Positions 43,227-53,035 of a stretch of DNA of 64,000 nucleotides are shown piece by piece (positions within the stretch are counted from its first letter, which is position 1; every line of letters begins with the position of its first letter). This DNA comes from SAR86 cluster bacterium AG-349-I13 (GTDB taxonomy: Bacteria; Pseudomonadota; Gammaproteobacteria; Magnimaribacterales; TMED112), in assembly GCA_003278815.1 (NCBI GenBank), contig QCDB01000001.1:250001-314000 (forward strand), given 5' to 3'. The notes below the pieces were generated by a model. The model was not told the DNA's origin, did not search any database, and saw nothing but the letters and a program-made list of their open reading frames with translations. The position numbers and the translations under genes were made by a program.

Positions 43227-43820
43227 ATGAAAATCTTGAAGTATGCTCTTGCAGGTTTCTTATTTGTGATGGGCGTATATTTTCTGTTTAATACATTCAT
43301 TAAGGAAGAAGCAATGCCAAAAGTAAAACTTACAACCTCTTATGGGGATATCGTGCTTGAGTTAGATCAAGAAAATGCACCAATTTCGACGGAAAATTTT
43401 TTAAGTTACGTTGAAAGTGGATTTTATAATGAAACAATTTTTCACCGAGTAATATCAGGTTTTATGATTCAAGGTGGAGGTCACTTGGAAGACATGACTC
43501 CAAAAGATGCAGATCTTGAACCAATTACGAATGAAGCTAACAATGGTTTACGAAACGACAGAGGCACGGTTGCTATGGCGAGAACAGCTTACCCACATTC
43601 TGCCACTTCTCAATTCTTTATTAATCATAAAGATAATGACTTTCTAAATTTTAGAACCAATCAAGTTGAGGAAGGTTGGGGTTATGCCGTATTTGGTAAA
43701 GTTACTGAAGGAATGGAAGTTGTAGATAAAATTGCGGCTGTACAAACAACTGCTGTATCTTACTATCAAGATGTTCCTGCTGAAGCAATTAAAATTCTGA
43801 AAGCTGAAGTTATTGAATAA
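43227..43820 (+). CDS. Peptidyl-prolyl cis-trans isomerase, cyclophilin type, with N-terminal membrane anchor
   Basis: This PPIase catalyses proline isomerisation during folding. The cyclophilin domain starts near residue 30 ([18 protein letters not shown]) and has the catalytic-site segments [36 protein letters not shown] and GYAVFGKV. The first 22 or so residues are a hydrophobic helix ([16 protein letters not shown]), so the full protein should be anchored in the inner membrane facing the periplasm. An internal ATG at 43314, preceded by AAGGAAGAAG, could give a soluble form starting exactly at the cytosolic PpiB position. Confidence 0.9.
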   Translation: MKILKYALAGFLFVMGVYFLFNTFIKEEAMPKVKLTTSYGDIVLELDQENAPISTENFLSYVESGFYNETIFHRVISGFMIQGGGHLEDMTPKDADLEPITNEANNGLRNDRGTVAMARTAYPHSATSQFFINHKDNDFLNFRTNQVEEGWGYAVFGKVTEGMEVVDKIAAVQTTAVSYYQDVPAEAIKILKAEVIE

Positions 43821-43822
43821 AG

Positions 43823-44938
43823 TTAACCACCACTGATGGCTTTTTCAATTTGTTCTTGAGTTTCATAAGGCTTGGACATATCAGCCCAATCAATATCGAA
43901 ATTGTCCTCTAACTCCGCGTAGCTGAGCACCCCCAGTTTTTCATATTGCGGTACAACTTTATCTGTCAGTAAACCAATCCGTTTGAGGTTTGGCACAATT
44001 TTAGTGAATAGAAGTACTCTGAAATTTTGACCTTGAGCAGTATTGGCAGCAATTTCTTGTGCTTCCTCAGGGGTGTAATCAAGAAAACGAGAAATAACTT
44101 CACCTGAGATCAGTCTATTTCTCATCACTACGCAAGCTTCGAAAGCAAATTGTGCTCGATCCTCTATTTCACTTTTTGATAAGGTCTTTAAATAATCCTC
44201 AAGATAGTTAACACCAAAAGTAACATGCCTTGCTTCATCTCTAATAACATAATGAAGCAGTTGCTTTAAAAGCCCATCATTCAAAATGAACTTCATATTA
44301 TTGAAAGCTGCTAAAGCTAAACCCTCAATAATAATTTGCATGCCAATAAATTTTAGGTCCCATCTTTCATCGGTCAGAATTTTATCCATTAATGATTTGA
44401 GGCCTTTAGTAGCAGGGTATTGAAAACCAATCTTTTCCTTTAAGTAACGGTTAAAACCCTCGACATGTCTTGCCTCATCAAAAGTTTGAGATGCTGCATA
44501 CATCTTGGCATTAAAGGTTGGGGCACATGAGACTAATTGTGAGGCAACTAGTAATGCACCTTGCTCACCATGTAAAAATTGACTTAAGTTCCACGAAACT
44601 TGGTGTCTGTCCATTGCTAATCTCTCTTCCATGCTTAGATCGTTGATGCCTTTTATTTCATCAGGCACCAATCTAAAATCTTGATTGACTAGAAATTCAT
44701 CTTTAGGGTGGGTTTGTGACCAGTCTAGGTCATCGGAAACATTCCAGTTGAGTTTTTTCCCTAATTCATAGAGTTTTTTAATTCTGTCATCGACAACTGT
44801 GTAATCCCAATTATAGGTACCTTTTAAAGGTGTATTGAATATCTCGTTCACGCATTCAACTGCGTCTTGTTCTTTAGGATCAATCTCCAAATAATTAGTA
44901 ACTTCTTGAGGTTGATTATCGACTAATTTACTTTTCAT
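43823..44938 (-). CDS. Diiron ferritin-like (ribonucleotide-reductase R2-type) protein, function unknown
   Basis: This is a 371-residue helical protein with a complete carboxylate-bridged diiron site. Candidate ligands are Glu125 (HGEQGALL), Glu155 and His158 (FDEARHVEG), Glu205 (IIIEGLALA), and Glu235 and His238 (RDEARHVTFG). The double DEARH pattern places it in the ferritin-like/R2-like superfamily, which includes oxygenases, desaturases and R2lox. It is too divergent for me to name a reaction. It is divergent from an SDR-thioesterase pair (50-nt gap), so fatty-acyl or alcohol oxidation is a reasonable guess only. Confidence 0.8.
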   Translation of the reverse strand: MKSKLVDNQPQEVTNYLEIDPKEQDAVECVNEIFNTPLKGTYNWDYTVVDDRIKKLYELGKKLNWNVSDDLDWSQTHPKDEFLVNQDFRLVPDEIKGINDLSMEERLAMDRHQVSWNLSQFLHGEQGALLVASQLVSCAPTFNAKMYAASQTFDEARHVEGFNRYLKEKIGFQYPATKGLKSLMDKILTDERWDLKFIGMQIIIEGLALAAFNNMKFILNDGLLKQLLHYVIRDEARHVTFGVNYLEDYLKTLSKSEIEDRAQFAFEACVVMRNRLISGEVISRFLDYTPEEAQEIAANTAQGQNFRVLLFTKIVPNLKRIGLLTDKVVPQYEKLGVLSYAELEDNFDIDWADMSKPYETQEQIEKAISGG

Positions 44939-44988
44939 GTTTTTTTATTGAATACTAGTTTAATATATCCGGAATTAAAGAGGCAACA

Positions 44989-45741
44989 ATGGGAAAAAGA
45001 TTAGAGAATAAAATAGCACTAATTACAGGTGGCGCTGCTGGTTTTGGTAAAGGAACAGCTGCAGTCTTGAAAAGAGAAGGTGCCAAAGTCTATATATCAG
45101 ATATTAATAAAGAAGGTGGCGAGCAAGTTGCATCAGAATTAGGTGTAACTTTCTTTGAACATGATGTGACCGATGCGGACAGATGGCAGGAAGTAATTGA
45201 AGAAATAAAAACTGCTGACAATCAGTTAAATATTCTAGTAAACAATGCAGGGATTGGTTACATGGGTGACGTTGAAGGAACAACAAACGAAGCATGGGAT
45301 CTAGTCCATAAAGTCGATCTTGATTCAGTCTTCTACGGCTGTAAATATGCTTTACCTTTGATGAGAGATTCTGGTAACGGATCAATTATTAATATCTCTT
45401 CAATTTCAGGGATTGTGGCCGGCCATAATTTTACAGCTTATAACAGTGCAAAAGCTGCAGTAAGACATTTATCTAAATCTGTTGCATTGCATTGTGCACG
45501 CACGACTAAATTGGTGAGATGTAACAGTTTACATCCAGTATTTGCAAAAACTGAGATCTTGGAAGCACTTCTATCTGATACCTCAAATGACATGTTGACA
45601 AAACTTGAGCGACAAATACCAGTTAGAAAATTAGCAGAAGTTGAAGATATTGCCAATGCCATACTATTCTTGGCATCCGATGAATCAAAAATGATCACTG
45701 GTACAGAAATCGTTATTGATGGGGGCCTATCCGCTCAATAA
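44989..45741 (+). CDS. Short-chain dehydrogenase/reductase
   Basis: This is a classical NAD(P)-dependent SDR of 250 residues. The cofactor motif is ITGGAAGFGKG (about 13-23), with NNAGIGYMG near 86, the catalytic Ser in INISSISG and the YxxxK pair in TAYNSAKAAV near 151-160. The C-terminal GTEIVIDGGLSAQ is typical of cyclohexanol- or hydroxysteroid-type SDRs. An acidic residue (ISDIN) after strand 2 suggests NAD rather than NADP. TAATG coupling to the acyl-CoA thioesterase points to a lipid-related substrate (inference). Confidence 0.92.
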   Translation: MGKRLENKIALITGGAAGFGKGTAAVLKREGAKVYISDINKEGGEQVASELGVTFFEHDVTDADRWQEVIEEIKTADNQLNILVNNAGIGYMGDVEGTTNEAWDLVHKVDLDSVFYGCKYALPLMRDSGNGSIINISSISGIVAGHNFTAYNSAKAAVRHLSKSVALHCARTTKLVRCNSLHPVFAKTEILEALLSDTSNDMLTKLERQIPVRKLAEVEDIANAILFLASDESKMITGTEIVIDGGLSAQ

Positions 45742-46607
45742 TGATAGATGCATTCGAAAGTTCTCTAGAGAAATTCAAGTTAGAACAATTAGACGAATAT
45801 CTCTTCAGATACAACGGAAAAAACGCCGGTATTCAGCGAATATACGGCGGCCAAGTTATTGCACAAGCCTACTTAGCTGCAGATTTAACTATTGAGGATG
45901 ATAAACACCTCCATTCGCTTCACGCATATTTTCTTCGTCCTGGAATTAAAAAACAACCGGTACTCTATAGTGTAGACCCGATAAGAAATGGTATGAGCTT
46001 TTCAACAAGAACAGTAAAAGCTATTCAAAATAATGAAACAATTTTTAGCATGAGTTTATCTTTTCAAAAAGATGAGGAGGGTCTTTCGCACAGTATTGAA
46101 ATGCCAAAAGTGCCACCACCAGAAGAGTTAAAAGATGAGATAGAGTTAAGACAAGATAATATTGATCTTGTACCAGAAGAGCTTAGAGAATATTTCACCC
46201 GTGAAAGAGAATGCACAGTTAAACCAGTGGAATGGCAGGATATTTTTAAACCAAAAAAAATGTCACCCAGAAGAAGTTTGTGGATGAAACCTAATGGGAC
46301 ACTACCAAAAGATAGGGCAATACAAAATGCTTTTTTAGCCTATGTTTCTGATGCAGGTATACTGGCGGCAGCACTTTTTCCGCATGGTGTGACATATATG
46401 TCGCCCAAAATAATGATTGCAAGTCTTGATCACACGATGTGGTTTCATAAGCCAAATTTTCAATTTAACGACTGGATTCTGTATACGATGGACAGTCCAT
46501 ATTCTGGAAATTCACGAGGATTGGGTAGAGGCACTTTCTTTACTAAAGAAGGAGAAGTTATTGCTTCTGTGACTCAAGAAGGTCTGTTAAGAACGAAAAC
46601 TCGATAA
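45741..46607 (+). CDS. tesB: Acyl-CoA thioesterase II
   Basis: TesB hydrolyses medium- to long-chain acyl-CoA. It is a double hot-dog protein of 288 residues with IQRIYGGQVIAQAYLAA (about 31-47) and LHSLHAYFLRPG in the first domain. YVSDAGILAAALFPHG carries the catalytic Asp, and SLDHTMWFHKP lies in the second. The start is coupled to the SDR stop (TAATG). The 3' end overlaps hemE by 21 nt. Confidence 0.95.
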   Translation: MIDAFESSLEKFKLEQLDEYLFRYNGKNAGIQRIYGGQVIAQAYLAADLTIEDDKHLHSLHAYFLRPGIKKQPVLYSVDPIRNGMSFSTRTVKAIQNNETIFSMSLSFQKDEEGLSHSIEMPKVPPPEELKDEIELRQDNIDLVPEELREYFTRERECTVKPVEWQDIFKPKKMSPRRSLWMKPNGTLPKDRAIQNAFLAYVSDAGILAAALFPHGVTYMSPKIMIASLDHTMWFHKPNFQFNDWILYTMDSPYSGNSRGLGRGTFFTKEGEVIASVTQEGLLRTKTR

Positions 46608-47600
46608 TTGGTTCAGAAAATATTCGACTTTTTCAGGATTAACATCTGGAGTAAGCCCACTACCTAAATTAAAGACATAGTTCTGCTTGTCCTTATACTT
46701 AGTCCATACTGTCTGAGCCATTTCTTGTAAAACTTCATTATCGGCATGAAAGTTTTTGGGATCAAAATTTCCTTGTATAGTTATATCTTTATCTATGTGG
46801 TTGTCGATATTATCTGACGTATCAAGATTGAAACACTTGATGGAGGTTAAATTAACAATGTCATCAATCAATTTGTCTCTGGTATATAAAATTACTGGAA
46901 TATTTGTCTCGATGCTGGATGCAATCTGATTAATATAAGTAAGAGACAGCTCTTCGTATTTTTCGTCTAACAATCCACCCCATGAATCAAAAATCTGAAT
47001 GCAATCTGCTCCTGCTGCAATTTGTGCTTGAACATAATCTTGAATAATTTCAGTTAGTTGTTCTAAATAACTGTGAGCTTTCTGGGAGTGTAGCCCAAGA
47101 TAGCTATTTAGTTCATCATGACTTTTGGGTGATTCTCCATAAAATAAGTAAACGAACAATGTCCAAGGAGAACCAGTAAAACCGATCAAGGGTACATCAA
47201 TATTGGCTTTAATTAGAGCAGTTGCCTCGAATACATATTCTAATTTTTTTAGAGCTCCATCAGGGTTTAGTTTAAGTAGGTGATTTTTCTCAATTGAATC
47301 GGCAAAAACAGGCCCTTTTCCTGCAATAAATTCTACTGGGACCCCCATAGCATCTGGAATAGTAAGAATATCAGTGAAAGTTATAGCGGCATCAAGTGGG
47401 TATCTTCGTAAAGGTTGTAATGTCAGCTCTTTACATACATCAGGTTTTTTAATCATTTGAAAAAAATCAGAATATTCAGATCTTATCTTCATGTACTCTG
47501 GCAAATATCTCCCAGCTTGCCTTAGCAGCCAAACAGGGATATTTGCTTCATTATTATTTCTTTTCAGTGCTTCTAAGAAGATTCTATTTTTTAAAGTCAT
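46587..47600 (-). CDS. hemE: Uroporphyrinogen decarboxylase
   Basis: HemE decarboxylates uroporphyrinogen III to coproporphyrinogen III in heme synthesis. The signature PVWLLRQAGRYLPEY lies at about 21-35; ITFTDILTIPDAMG with the substrate-binding Asp, GFTGSPWTLFVYL and a C-terminal NLGSGLTPDVNPE are all present. The 337 residues are slightly short (E. coli 354). It begins 17 nt inside aroB, making an aroK-aroB-hemE operon. Confidence 0.97.
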   Translation of the reverse strand: MTLKNRIFLEALKRNNNEANIPVWLLRQAGRYLPEYMKIRSEYSDFFQMIKKPDVCKELTLQPLRRYPLDAAITFTDILTIPDAMGVPVEFIAGKGPVFADSIEKNHLLKLNPDGALKKLEYVFEATALIKANIDVPLIGFTGSPWTLFVYLFYGESPKSHDELNSYLGLHSQKAHSYLEQLTEIIQDYVQAQIAAGADCIQIFDSWGGLLDEKYEELSLTYINQIASSIETNIPVILYTRDKLIDDIVNLTSIKCFNLDTSDNIDNHIDKDITIQGNFDPKNFHADNEVLQEMAQTVWTKYKDKQNYVFNLGSGLTPDVNPEKVEYFLNQLSSFRS

Positions 47601-48657
47601 TAATAAATTTTGTTATGAAATTCTGAAGATTATCACTTGAAGTTTCCTCAAAGAGGAAAGGTTGCCCAATTTCTTTGAGCAGAACTAAATTAATTGTTTG
47701 GGTATTCTTTTTATCGCTTTTCATAGCTTCAAATATACCTTCCGCATCTAATTTAATATCCGTAAAGTCGTAGTTAAAGCTGGAAATAACATCTTTAACT
47801 TCTTGATATGAATCCAAGCTTAAAAATCCTAACTCATAAGAATAATCAAGAGCCATCAACATACCTATGAGAACTGCATGCCCGTGTAAGATTGGTGCGT
47901 CATGGTTGATTGATTCTATGCCATGGGCGAATGTATGACCAAAATTAAGAAATTTTCTTTTACCCTTTTCTTTAAAATCTTCGGTGACTACTTGAGCTTT
48001 TATATCAATGGATTCCTCAATGAGTTTAAGCAAAATACCGGTTTCTCTGTTATTTATTTCACCTGCTAAATTTTTCAAATTATCCAGAGATGTTTTAGAA
48101 GTGATTATGGAATGTTTTAAAACTTCTGAAAAGCCATTTAAAAATTCCTGTTGATTAAGTGATTTTAAAAATTCTGCACAAATAATAATTTCTGACGGAT
48201 TATAAAAAGAACCTATAAAGTTTTTAATATTTCCATGATTAATCCCTGTTTTGCCACCAATAGATGCATCCACTTGAGCTAGAAGGGATGTAGGTATTTG
48301 TAAGTAGGTTATGCCTCTCATATAGGATGATGCAACAAATCCTGCTAAATCTGTAATTGCGCCTCCACCAATTCCTATGACCGCATCATTACGGTTAAAT
48401 CCTTCTTTTTGCATCAAATTTATTGCGTCGAGGCAAGTGTTAATATTTTTTTGCTTTTCAGGCGTTTCAATTATAAAGATGGAAAAGTCTTTTAATTTTA
48501 ATTCCTCAAAAAACTCAGTATGTAAATTAGCTACCTTTTTATCTAAGATTACGCAATATTTTTTATCATTAGGAATAAGCTCACATATTTTGTTAATCCT
48601 GTCCAAGAAGGAAATCTTGACAGTGTGTTCTTCAGAGTTAAAAACTAAATTTTTCAT
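47584..48657 (-). CDS. aroB: 3-dehydroquinate synthase
   Basis: AroB cyclises DAHP to 3-dehydroquinate using NAD and a divalent metal, the second shikimate step. The NAD motif GIGGGAITDLAGFVAS is near 96-111, YLQIPTSLLAQVDASIGGKTGIN near 132-154 and metal-binding His residues in NFGHTFAHGIE and HGHAVLIG. The 357 residues match. It overlaps aroK by 20 nt and hemE by 17 nt. Confidence 0.97.
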   Translation of the reverse strand: MKNLVFNSEEHTVKISFLDRINKICELIPNDKKYCVILDKKVANLHTEFFEELKLKDFSIFIIETPEKQKNINTCLDAINLMQKEGFNRNDAVIGIGGGAITDLAGFVASSYMRGITYLQIPTSLLAQVDASIGGKTGINHGNIKNFIGSFYNPSEIIICAEFLKSLNQQEFLNGFSEVLKHSIITSKTSLDNLKNLAGEINNRETGILLKLIEESIDIKAQVVTEDFKEKGKRKFLNFGHTFAHGIESINHDAPILHGHAVLIGMLMALDYSYELGFLSLDSYQEVKDVISSFNYDFTDIKLDAEGIFEAMKSDKKNTQTINLVLLKEIGQPFLFEETSSDNLQNFITKFINDFKK

Positions 48658-49144
48658 GATTTGATATTTCTTCCACTATTTCATAAATACTTTTATTTTC
48701 GGTATTTAGGGTAATATTTGCACATTCTTGGTACAGGTTCATTCTATTTTCATAAATGGTTGAGAATTCGTTTAATGTTATATCTTTCAATAATGGTCTT
48801 TGTTCTCTTTTTTTTGTTGCACGGTCATAAAGTATTTTGATGGAATTATTGAGAAAATAGACCCTCCGCTCTTTTAAAAATTCTCTATTGCTATCTCTAA
48901 TTACAATGCCTCCACCGGTAGAAATTATACAATTTTCAAGATTATTGGTTTCTTGAAGCATAGAAGATTCAACTTCTCTAAATTTTTTTTCACCGAATTC
49001 ATTAAATATTTCTTTAATAGTTAGATTGAACCTCTTTTCAATACCTGTATCTAAATCATAAAATGTATTGTTAAGGTATTTTGATAATAATTGTCCGACT
49101 GAAGTTTTGCCGGAGCCCATCATACCTATTAAAAAAATGTTCAT
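48638..49144 (-). CDS. aroK: Shikimate kinase
   Basis: AroK phosphorylates shikimate. Walker A is GMMGSGKTSVGQLLSK (about 7-22), the shikimate-binding Asp/Arg region is YDLDTGIEKR with FREVE, and STGGGIVIR (about 74-82) is the second signature. Length 168 is normal. It heads the aroK-aroB-hemE operon, divergent from mrcA across only 36 nt. In most gammaproteobacteria the pilMNOPQ genes lie between mrcA and aroK; they are absent here. Confidence 0.96.
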   Translation of the reverse strand: MNIFLIGMMGSGKTSVGQLLSKYLNNTFYDLDTGIEKRFNLTIKEIFNEFGEKKFREVESSMLQETNNLENCIISTGGGIVIRDSNREFLKERRVYFLNNSIKILYDRATKKREQRPLLKDITLNEFSTIYENRMNLYQECANITLNTENKSIYEIVEEISNHEKFSF

Positions 49145-49180
49145 AAAAAAAAATTGAAAGGGAATAATAATATATAAATC

Positions 49181-51643
49181 ATGCCAATTCTAAGAATATG
49201 TTTAGTTTTATTACAGTTCACCTTTATGGTGGTTGGCGTGGTATACCTCATATTCTCGAAGGATTTACCTAAGATTGAGACAATTACCGAAATAAAACTG
49301 ACAAATCCAATGCGTATTTATTCTGCTGATAATGAGTTGATTGGATTATTCGGTACAGAAAAAAGGCAAATTGTGAGTTTTCAAGAGATTCCTGAAAACC
49401 TTAAAAATGCAATTATCGCTGCTGAAGATGGAGGCTTCTTTGATCACTCAGGTGTTGAAATCACGAGCTTGCTAAGGGCCTTATACGGAGAAATATCTGG
49501 TCGATCTCTGGGTGGCGGTGGCACAATAACTATGCAAGTCGTAAGAAACTATGTTTTATCTTTTGAAAGAACCTATGAAAGAAAACTAAAAGAAATAATA
49601 CTTGCATGGAGATTAGAAGATTACCTTGAAAAAGAAGAGATATTTGAACTTTATTTCAACAAAGCTTTCTTAGGAAACAGAAACTATGGTTTTGCTGCAG
49701 CCTATCAATATTACTTCGGCAAAGACTTTTCTGAAGCCTCTATAGCTGAATCTGCCTTACTAGCTGGCATACTTCAAAGACCCTCATCTGTAAATCCTGT
49801 AAGAAACCCAATTGCTTCGAAAAAACGAAGAGATTTAATACTTGGACGAATGCTTTCAAGAAAATTTATTGATAGAAGTGAATTTAATTCAGCAAAAGAA
49901 GTAATTGTGACTGGTGAAAGTTTTGGACCCAAAATAACTATTGAAGCTGAGTATATTGCCGAGAAGATACGAGCAGAAATTATCAATCGCTTTGGTCTGA
50001 AAGCGTATGAGGAAGGCATGAATGTTTACACAACTATTGATTCAGAAATGCAAACAAACGCCATTACAGCCCTAAGAGAGAACTTATATAAATACGATCA
50101 AAAATATGGCTGGCGAGAAGAACAGGTATTTAAGGATTTTAATTTTTTAATTATGCGAAGTGCCTTTCAAAAAGAATATTTCTATAAGTTTCCAACCGAG
50201 CTAAGGCACGAACAGATTAAAGAAGAAAATTTTAACAAAATCCAAAATCTTTTAGGAAGCAGGCCAGCTATAGATGATCATGAACCAAATCTTGTCATTG
50301 GTATTGATAATACGAAAATACAAACACTTGATGCCAAATTAAATTTTAATAATATTTATTGGAATGATGCAGATTATAGTTGGGCTAGACGAAAACTTTC
50401 GGATGGGTCAAGAACAGATAAACCAAAGTCGTTTAGAGATTTTTTAGAACTTGGCAGTTTGGTTTATATAGGGCAGCATAAAAATAAAAAAATTCTTTCG
50501 CAAGTACCAGTAGCAGAGGCTTCCTTCGTCGCTGTGGATGCTTTAGAAGGAAAGCTCAAGGCTTATGTTGGTGGTTTCGATTTTAGTAAATCAAAATTTG
50601 ACAGAGCAGCGAACTCCAAATTATTGCCTGGCTCAAGTATAAAACCTTTCATTTATGCGTGTGCCTTTGAAAATGGCCTGAATCCATCGACAATTTTTAT
50701 CGATGGACCAATAATTTTTGATGATGAAAAACTTGAAAGTATTTGGCGACCAAGGAATAACTCTGGTGAGTTTTATGGTCCAATAAGATTGCGTGAATCG
50801 CTGATTCAATCGCTTAATATTGTTTCAATTAAACTCGTTCAGTCATTAGGACTACCTAAAACTCTTGATTGTTTTGAAAAATATAAATTCAAAGAAGAAA
50901 TGTTAACAAATGATCTTTCTATTGCTTTAGGTACAGGAACTCTCAATCCATTGATTGCTGCAACCCAATATTCGTCGTTCATCAATAATGGCAAGCATCA
51001 AAATATTGCTTACATTGACAGAATTGAAGATATAAATGGACAGATAATATTAGACCCAAATAATAATTATTCTAAAAAGGTTAAGAATTTTAAAAATGTG
51101 AGTTTTCCTTGGTTAAGTACAGAAAAATTTGATTATATGGGATCACCGATGATTAGTTTGGATGGCATTGAACAGCCGCAAGTTATGGATGAAAGGGTAG
51201 CTTTCTTGATGTCAAATATTCTAAAAGAAGCTTTAAAAAGAAATGCAAATAGAAGGGGATTAACAATACCAATTGAGAATATGGGCGGCAAAACAGGGAC
51301 AACAAACGATGCGACAAGCACATGGTTCTCTGGTTATGCTTCTCATATTGTAGCTTCTGCTTGGGTCGGCAAAGATGATGGATCCTCACTAGGAGATGAT
51401 GAATTTGGAAGTACAAATGCCCTACCAATTTGGTTGGATTTTATGACTCTTTCTGAGAAATCTTTAACAGACTTTGAAGTTGATGTGCCTGAAGGCGTCG
51501 CTGCTATTCGGATTGATAAGAAATCAGGCAATGTTTCAAAGTCATTTACAAATAGTTATTTTGAATATTTTTTAGAAGAGAATATTGATGATTTGCTTGC
51601 TTCTAAATCAGAAAATTCAGATCTCAAAGAAATACTTAATTAA
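49181..51643 (+). CDS. mrcA: Penicillin-binding protein 1A (bifunctional peptidoglycan synthase)
   Basis: This class A PBP polymerises and crosslinks peptidoglycan. A TM anchor (about 5-25) is followed by the GT51 transglycosylase domain with Glu82 in AAEDGGFFDHSG and GGGTITMQVVRNYV. A long linker follows, then the transpeptidase domain with the serine motif GSSIKPF (Ser near 485), a SLN motif (QSLNIVS) and KTGTTNDATSTWF near 702. At 820 residues it is close to E. coli PBP1a (850). Both active sites are intact. Transcription diverges from aroK. Confidence 0.95.
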   Translation: MPILRICLVLLQFTFMVVGVVYLIFSKDLPKIETITEIKLTNPMRIYSADNELIGLFGTEKRQIVSFQEIPENLKNAIIAAEDGGFFDHSGVEITSLLRALYGEISGRSLGGGGTITMQVVRNYVLSFERTYERKLKEIILAWRLEDYLEKEEIFELYFNKAFLGNRNYGFAAAYQYYFGKDFSEASIAESALLAGILQRPSSVNPVRNPIASKKRRDLILGRMLSRKFIDRSEFNSAKEVIVTGESFGPKITIEAEYIAEKIRAEIINRFGLKAYEEGMNVYTTIDSEMQTNAITALRENLYKYDQKYGWREEQVFKDFNFLIMRSAFQKEYFYKFPTELRHEQIKEENFNKIQNLLGSRPAIDDHEPNLVIGIDNTKIQTLDAKLNFNNIYWNDADYSWARRKLSDGSRTDKPKSFRDFLELGSLVYIGQHKNKKILSQVPVAEASFVAVDALEGKLKAYVGGFDFSKSKFDRAANSKLLPGSSIKPFIYACAFENGLNPSTIFIDGPIIFDDEKLESIWRPRNNSGEFYGPIRLRESLIQSLNIVSIKLVQSLGLPKTLDCFEKYKFKEEMLTNDLSIALGTGTLNPLIAATQYSSFINNGKHQNIAYIDRIEDINGQIILDPNNNYSKKVKNFKNVSFPWLSTEKFDYMGSPMISLDGIEQPQVMDERVAFLMSNILKEALKRNANRRGLTIPIENMGGKTGTTNDATSTWFSGYASHIVASAWVGKDDGSSLGDDEFGSTNALPIWLDFMTLSEKSLTDFEVDVPEGVAAIRIDKKSGNVSKSFTNSYFEYFLEENIDDLLASKSENSDLKEILN

Positions 51644-52997
51644 AATTTAACTCCAGGTCCGGAAAAATATCTCTCAAATTTAATTCAAATAAATTTTTAA
51701 TATCTTTTAAATCTTCCTCAGATTCAGCTTCAAATCTAAACACAAGTTTTGGGCTAGTATTTGAAGCACGCATTAACCCCCAAGAATTTCCAATGGAGAC
51801 TCTTACCCCATCAATTGTATTAAGTTCAGCATCAGGAAACTGCATTTGATCTTTAAATTTCTCAACCATATCGAACTTGGTTTCATCATCGACATTTAAA
51901 TTTAGCTCAGGTGTTGAAAATGTTTTTGGAAACTCCTCTATCATGCTTGAGACAGACTGATCGGCATCTGAGACTATTCTAGCCAAAACCACTGCAGTAT
52001 AGATTGCATCATCAAAACCATACCAACCTTGATTTATAAAGATATGTCCAGACATCTCACCACCCAACACAGCAGCATGTTCTTTAATGGCTTTTTTAAT
52101 ATTAAAGTGTCCTGTTTTCTCCATAATTGCTGTGCCACCATATTTTTTTATAAGAGTTGGCAATTGACTTGAACACTTAACATCAAAAATAATTGCACCT
52201 TTTTTCTTTTGAAGATAATACTTTGAAAGAATCATAATTAAATGATCAGCAAGAACGGAGTTACCATTTTCAGTTATCATGCCAACTCTATCGCCATCAC
52301 CATCAAAAGCAAAACCAATATCTGCATGATTATCCATAACAGCTTTCTTCAGTTCTTCTAGGTTTTTCTCCTTGCTTGGATCTGGGTGATGATTTGGAAA
52401 ATTTCCATCAGGCTCTTTATTGATTGAAATTGTTTCAAAGCCTTGCGATTTAAAAATAGCATCGGCCACTACCCCGGCAGCACCATTTCCAGCATCTAAA
52501 ACAATTTTTATTTTCTTTTTGAGTCTAAACTTATCGTTTATTTCTTTTTGATATAAAGGATATAAATCAATTTCTTCGAAACTTCTTTCGCTTTGTTCTA
52601 TTTCAGCCTGATTTTCAAATTCAGTTAATAGTTCTTCGCCGGAAACTGCATTGTCATTAATAACCATCTTTAATCCGTTGTCATCTTTAGGATTGTGGCT
52701 CCCTGTAATCATTACTCCGTTTGGAGTAATTCCAGTTTTGGTTGCGTAATAAACCATTGGTGTAGGCACTAAACCCAACAACAATACACGAACTCCGGCA
52801 GCATTTAACCCACTCACTAGTGCATTTTGAATTTTTGTTGCAGATAGTCTGCTATCATGGCCTACGTAAACAGAATCGTGTTGATTGCCTCTTATTCTTT
52901 GACCTAACACATAGCCTATTTTTTTGATCGTTGCATGATCCAAGTCAGTCTCAGAGTGTCCCCTTATATCGTAGGCCCTAAAAATGTTTTTATTCAT
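51636..52997 (-). CDS. algC: Phosphomannomutase/phosphoglucomutase (AlgC-like)
   Basis: This enzyme interconverts hexose 6- and 1-phosphates to supply sugar nucleotides for LPS and other glycans. From ATG 52997 (MNKNIFRAYDIRG) the 453-residue protein has the phosphoserine loop ITGSHNPKDDNG (Ser100), the metal loop FAFDGDGDRVG near 230 and the sugar-binding GEMSGHIF near 313. The start of the frame at 53018 adds 7 codons without family match. It converges on mrcA with an 8-nt overlap and is divergent from ilvE. Its products could feed the glycosyltransferase and LPS genes that follow. Confidence 0.93.
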   Translation of the reverse strand: MNKNIFRAYDIRGHSETDLDHATIKKIGYVLGQRIRGNQHDSVYVGHDSRLSATKIQNALVSGLNAAGVRVLLLGLVPTPMVYYATKTGITPNGVMITGSHNPKDDNGLKMVINDNAVSGEELLTEFENQAEIEQSERSFEEIDLYPLYQKEINDKFRLKKKIKIVLDAGNGAAGVVADAIFKSQGFETISINKEPDGNFPNHHPDPSKEKNLEELKKAVMDNHADIGFAFDGDGDRVGMITENGNSVLADHLIMILSKYYLQKKKGAIIFDVKCSSQLPTLIKKYGGTAIMEKTGHFNIKKAIKEHAAVLGGEMSGHIFINQGWYGFDDAIYTAVVLARIVSDADQSVSSMIEEFPKTFSTPELNLNVDDETKFDMVEKFKDQMQFPDAELNTIDGVRVSIGNSWGLMRASNTSPKLVFRFEAESEEDLKDIKNLFELNLRDIFPDLELNFN

Positions 52998-53035
52998 TTT
53001 GTTTAAAAAAACTCTCAAACAATTATACTACCCCT

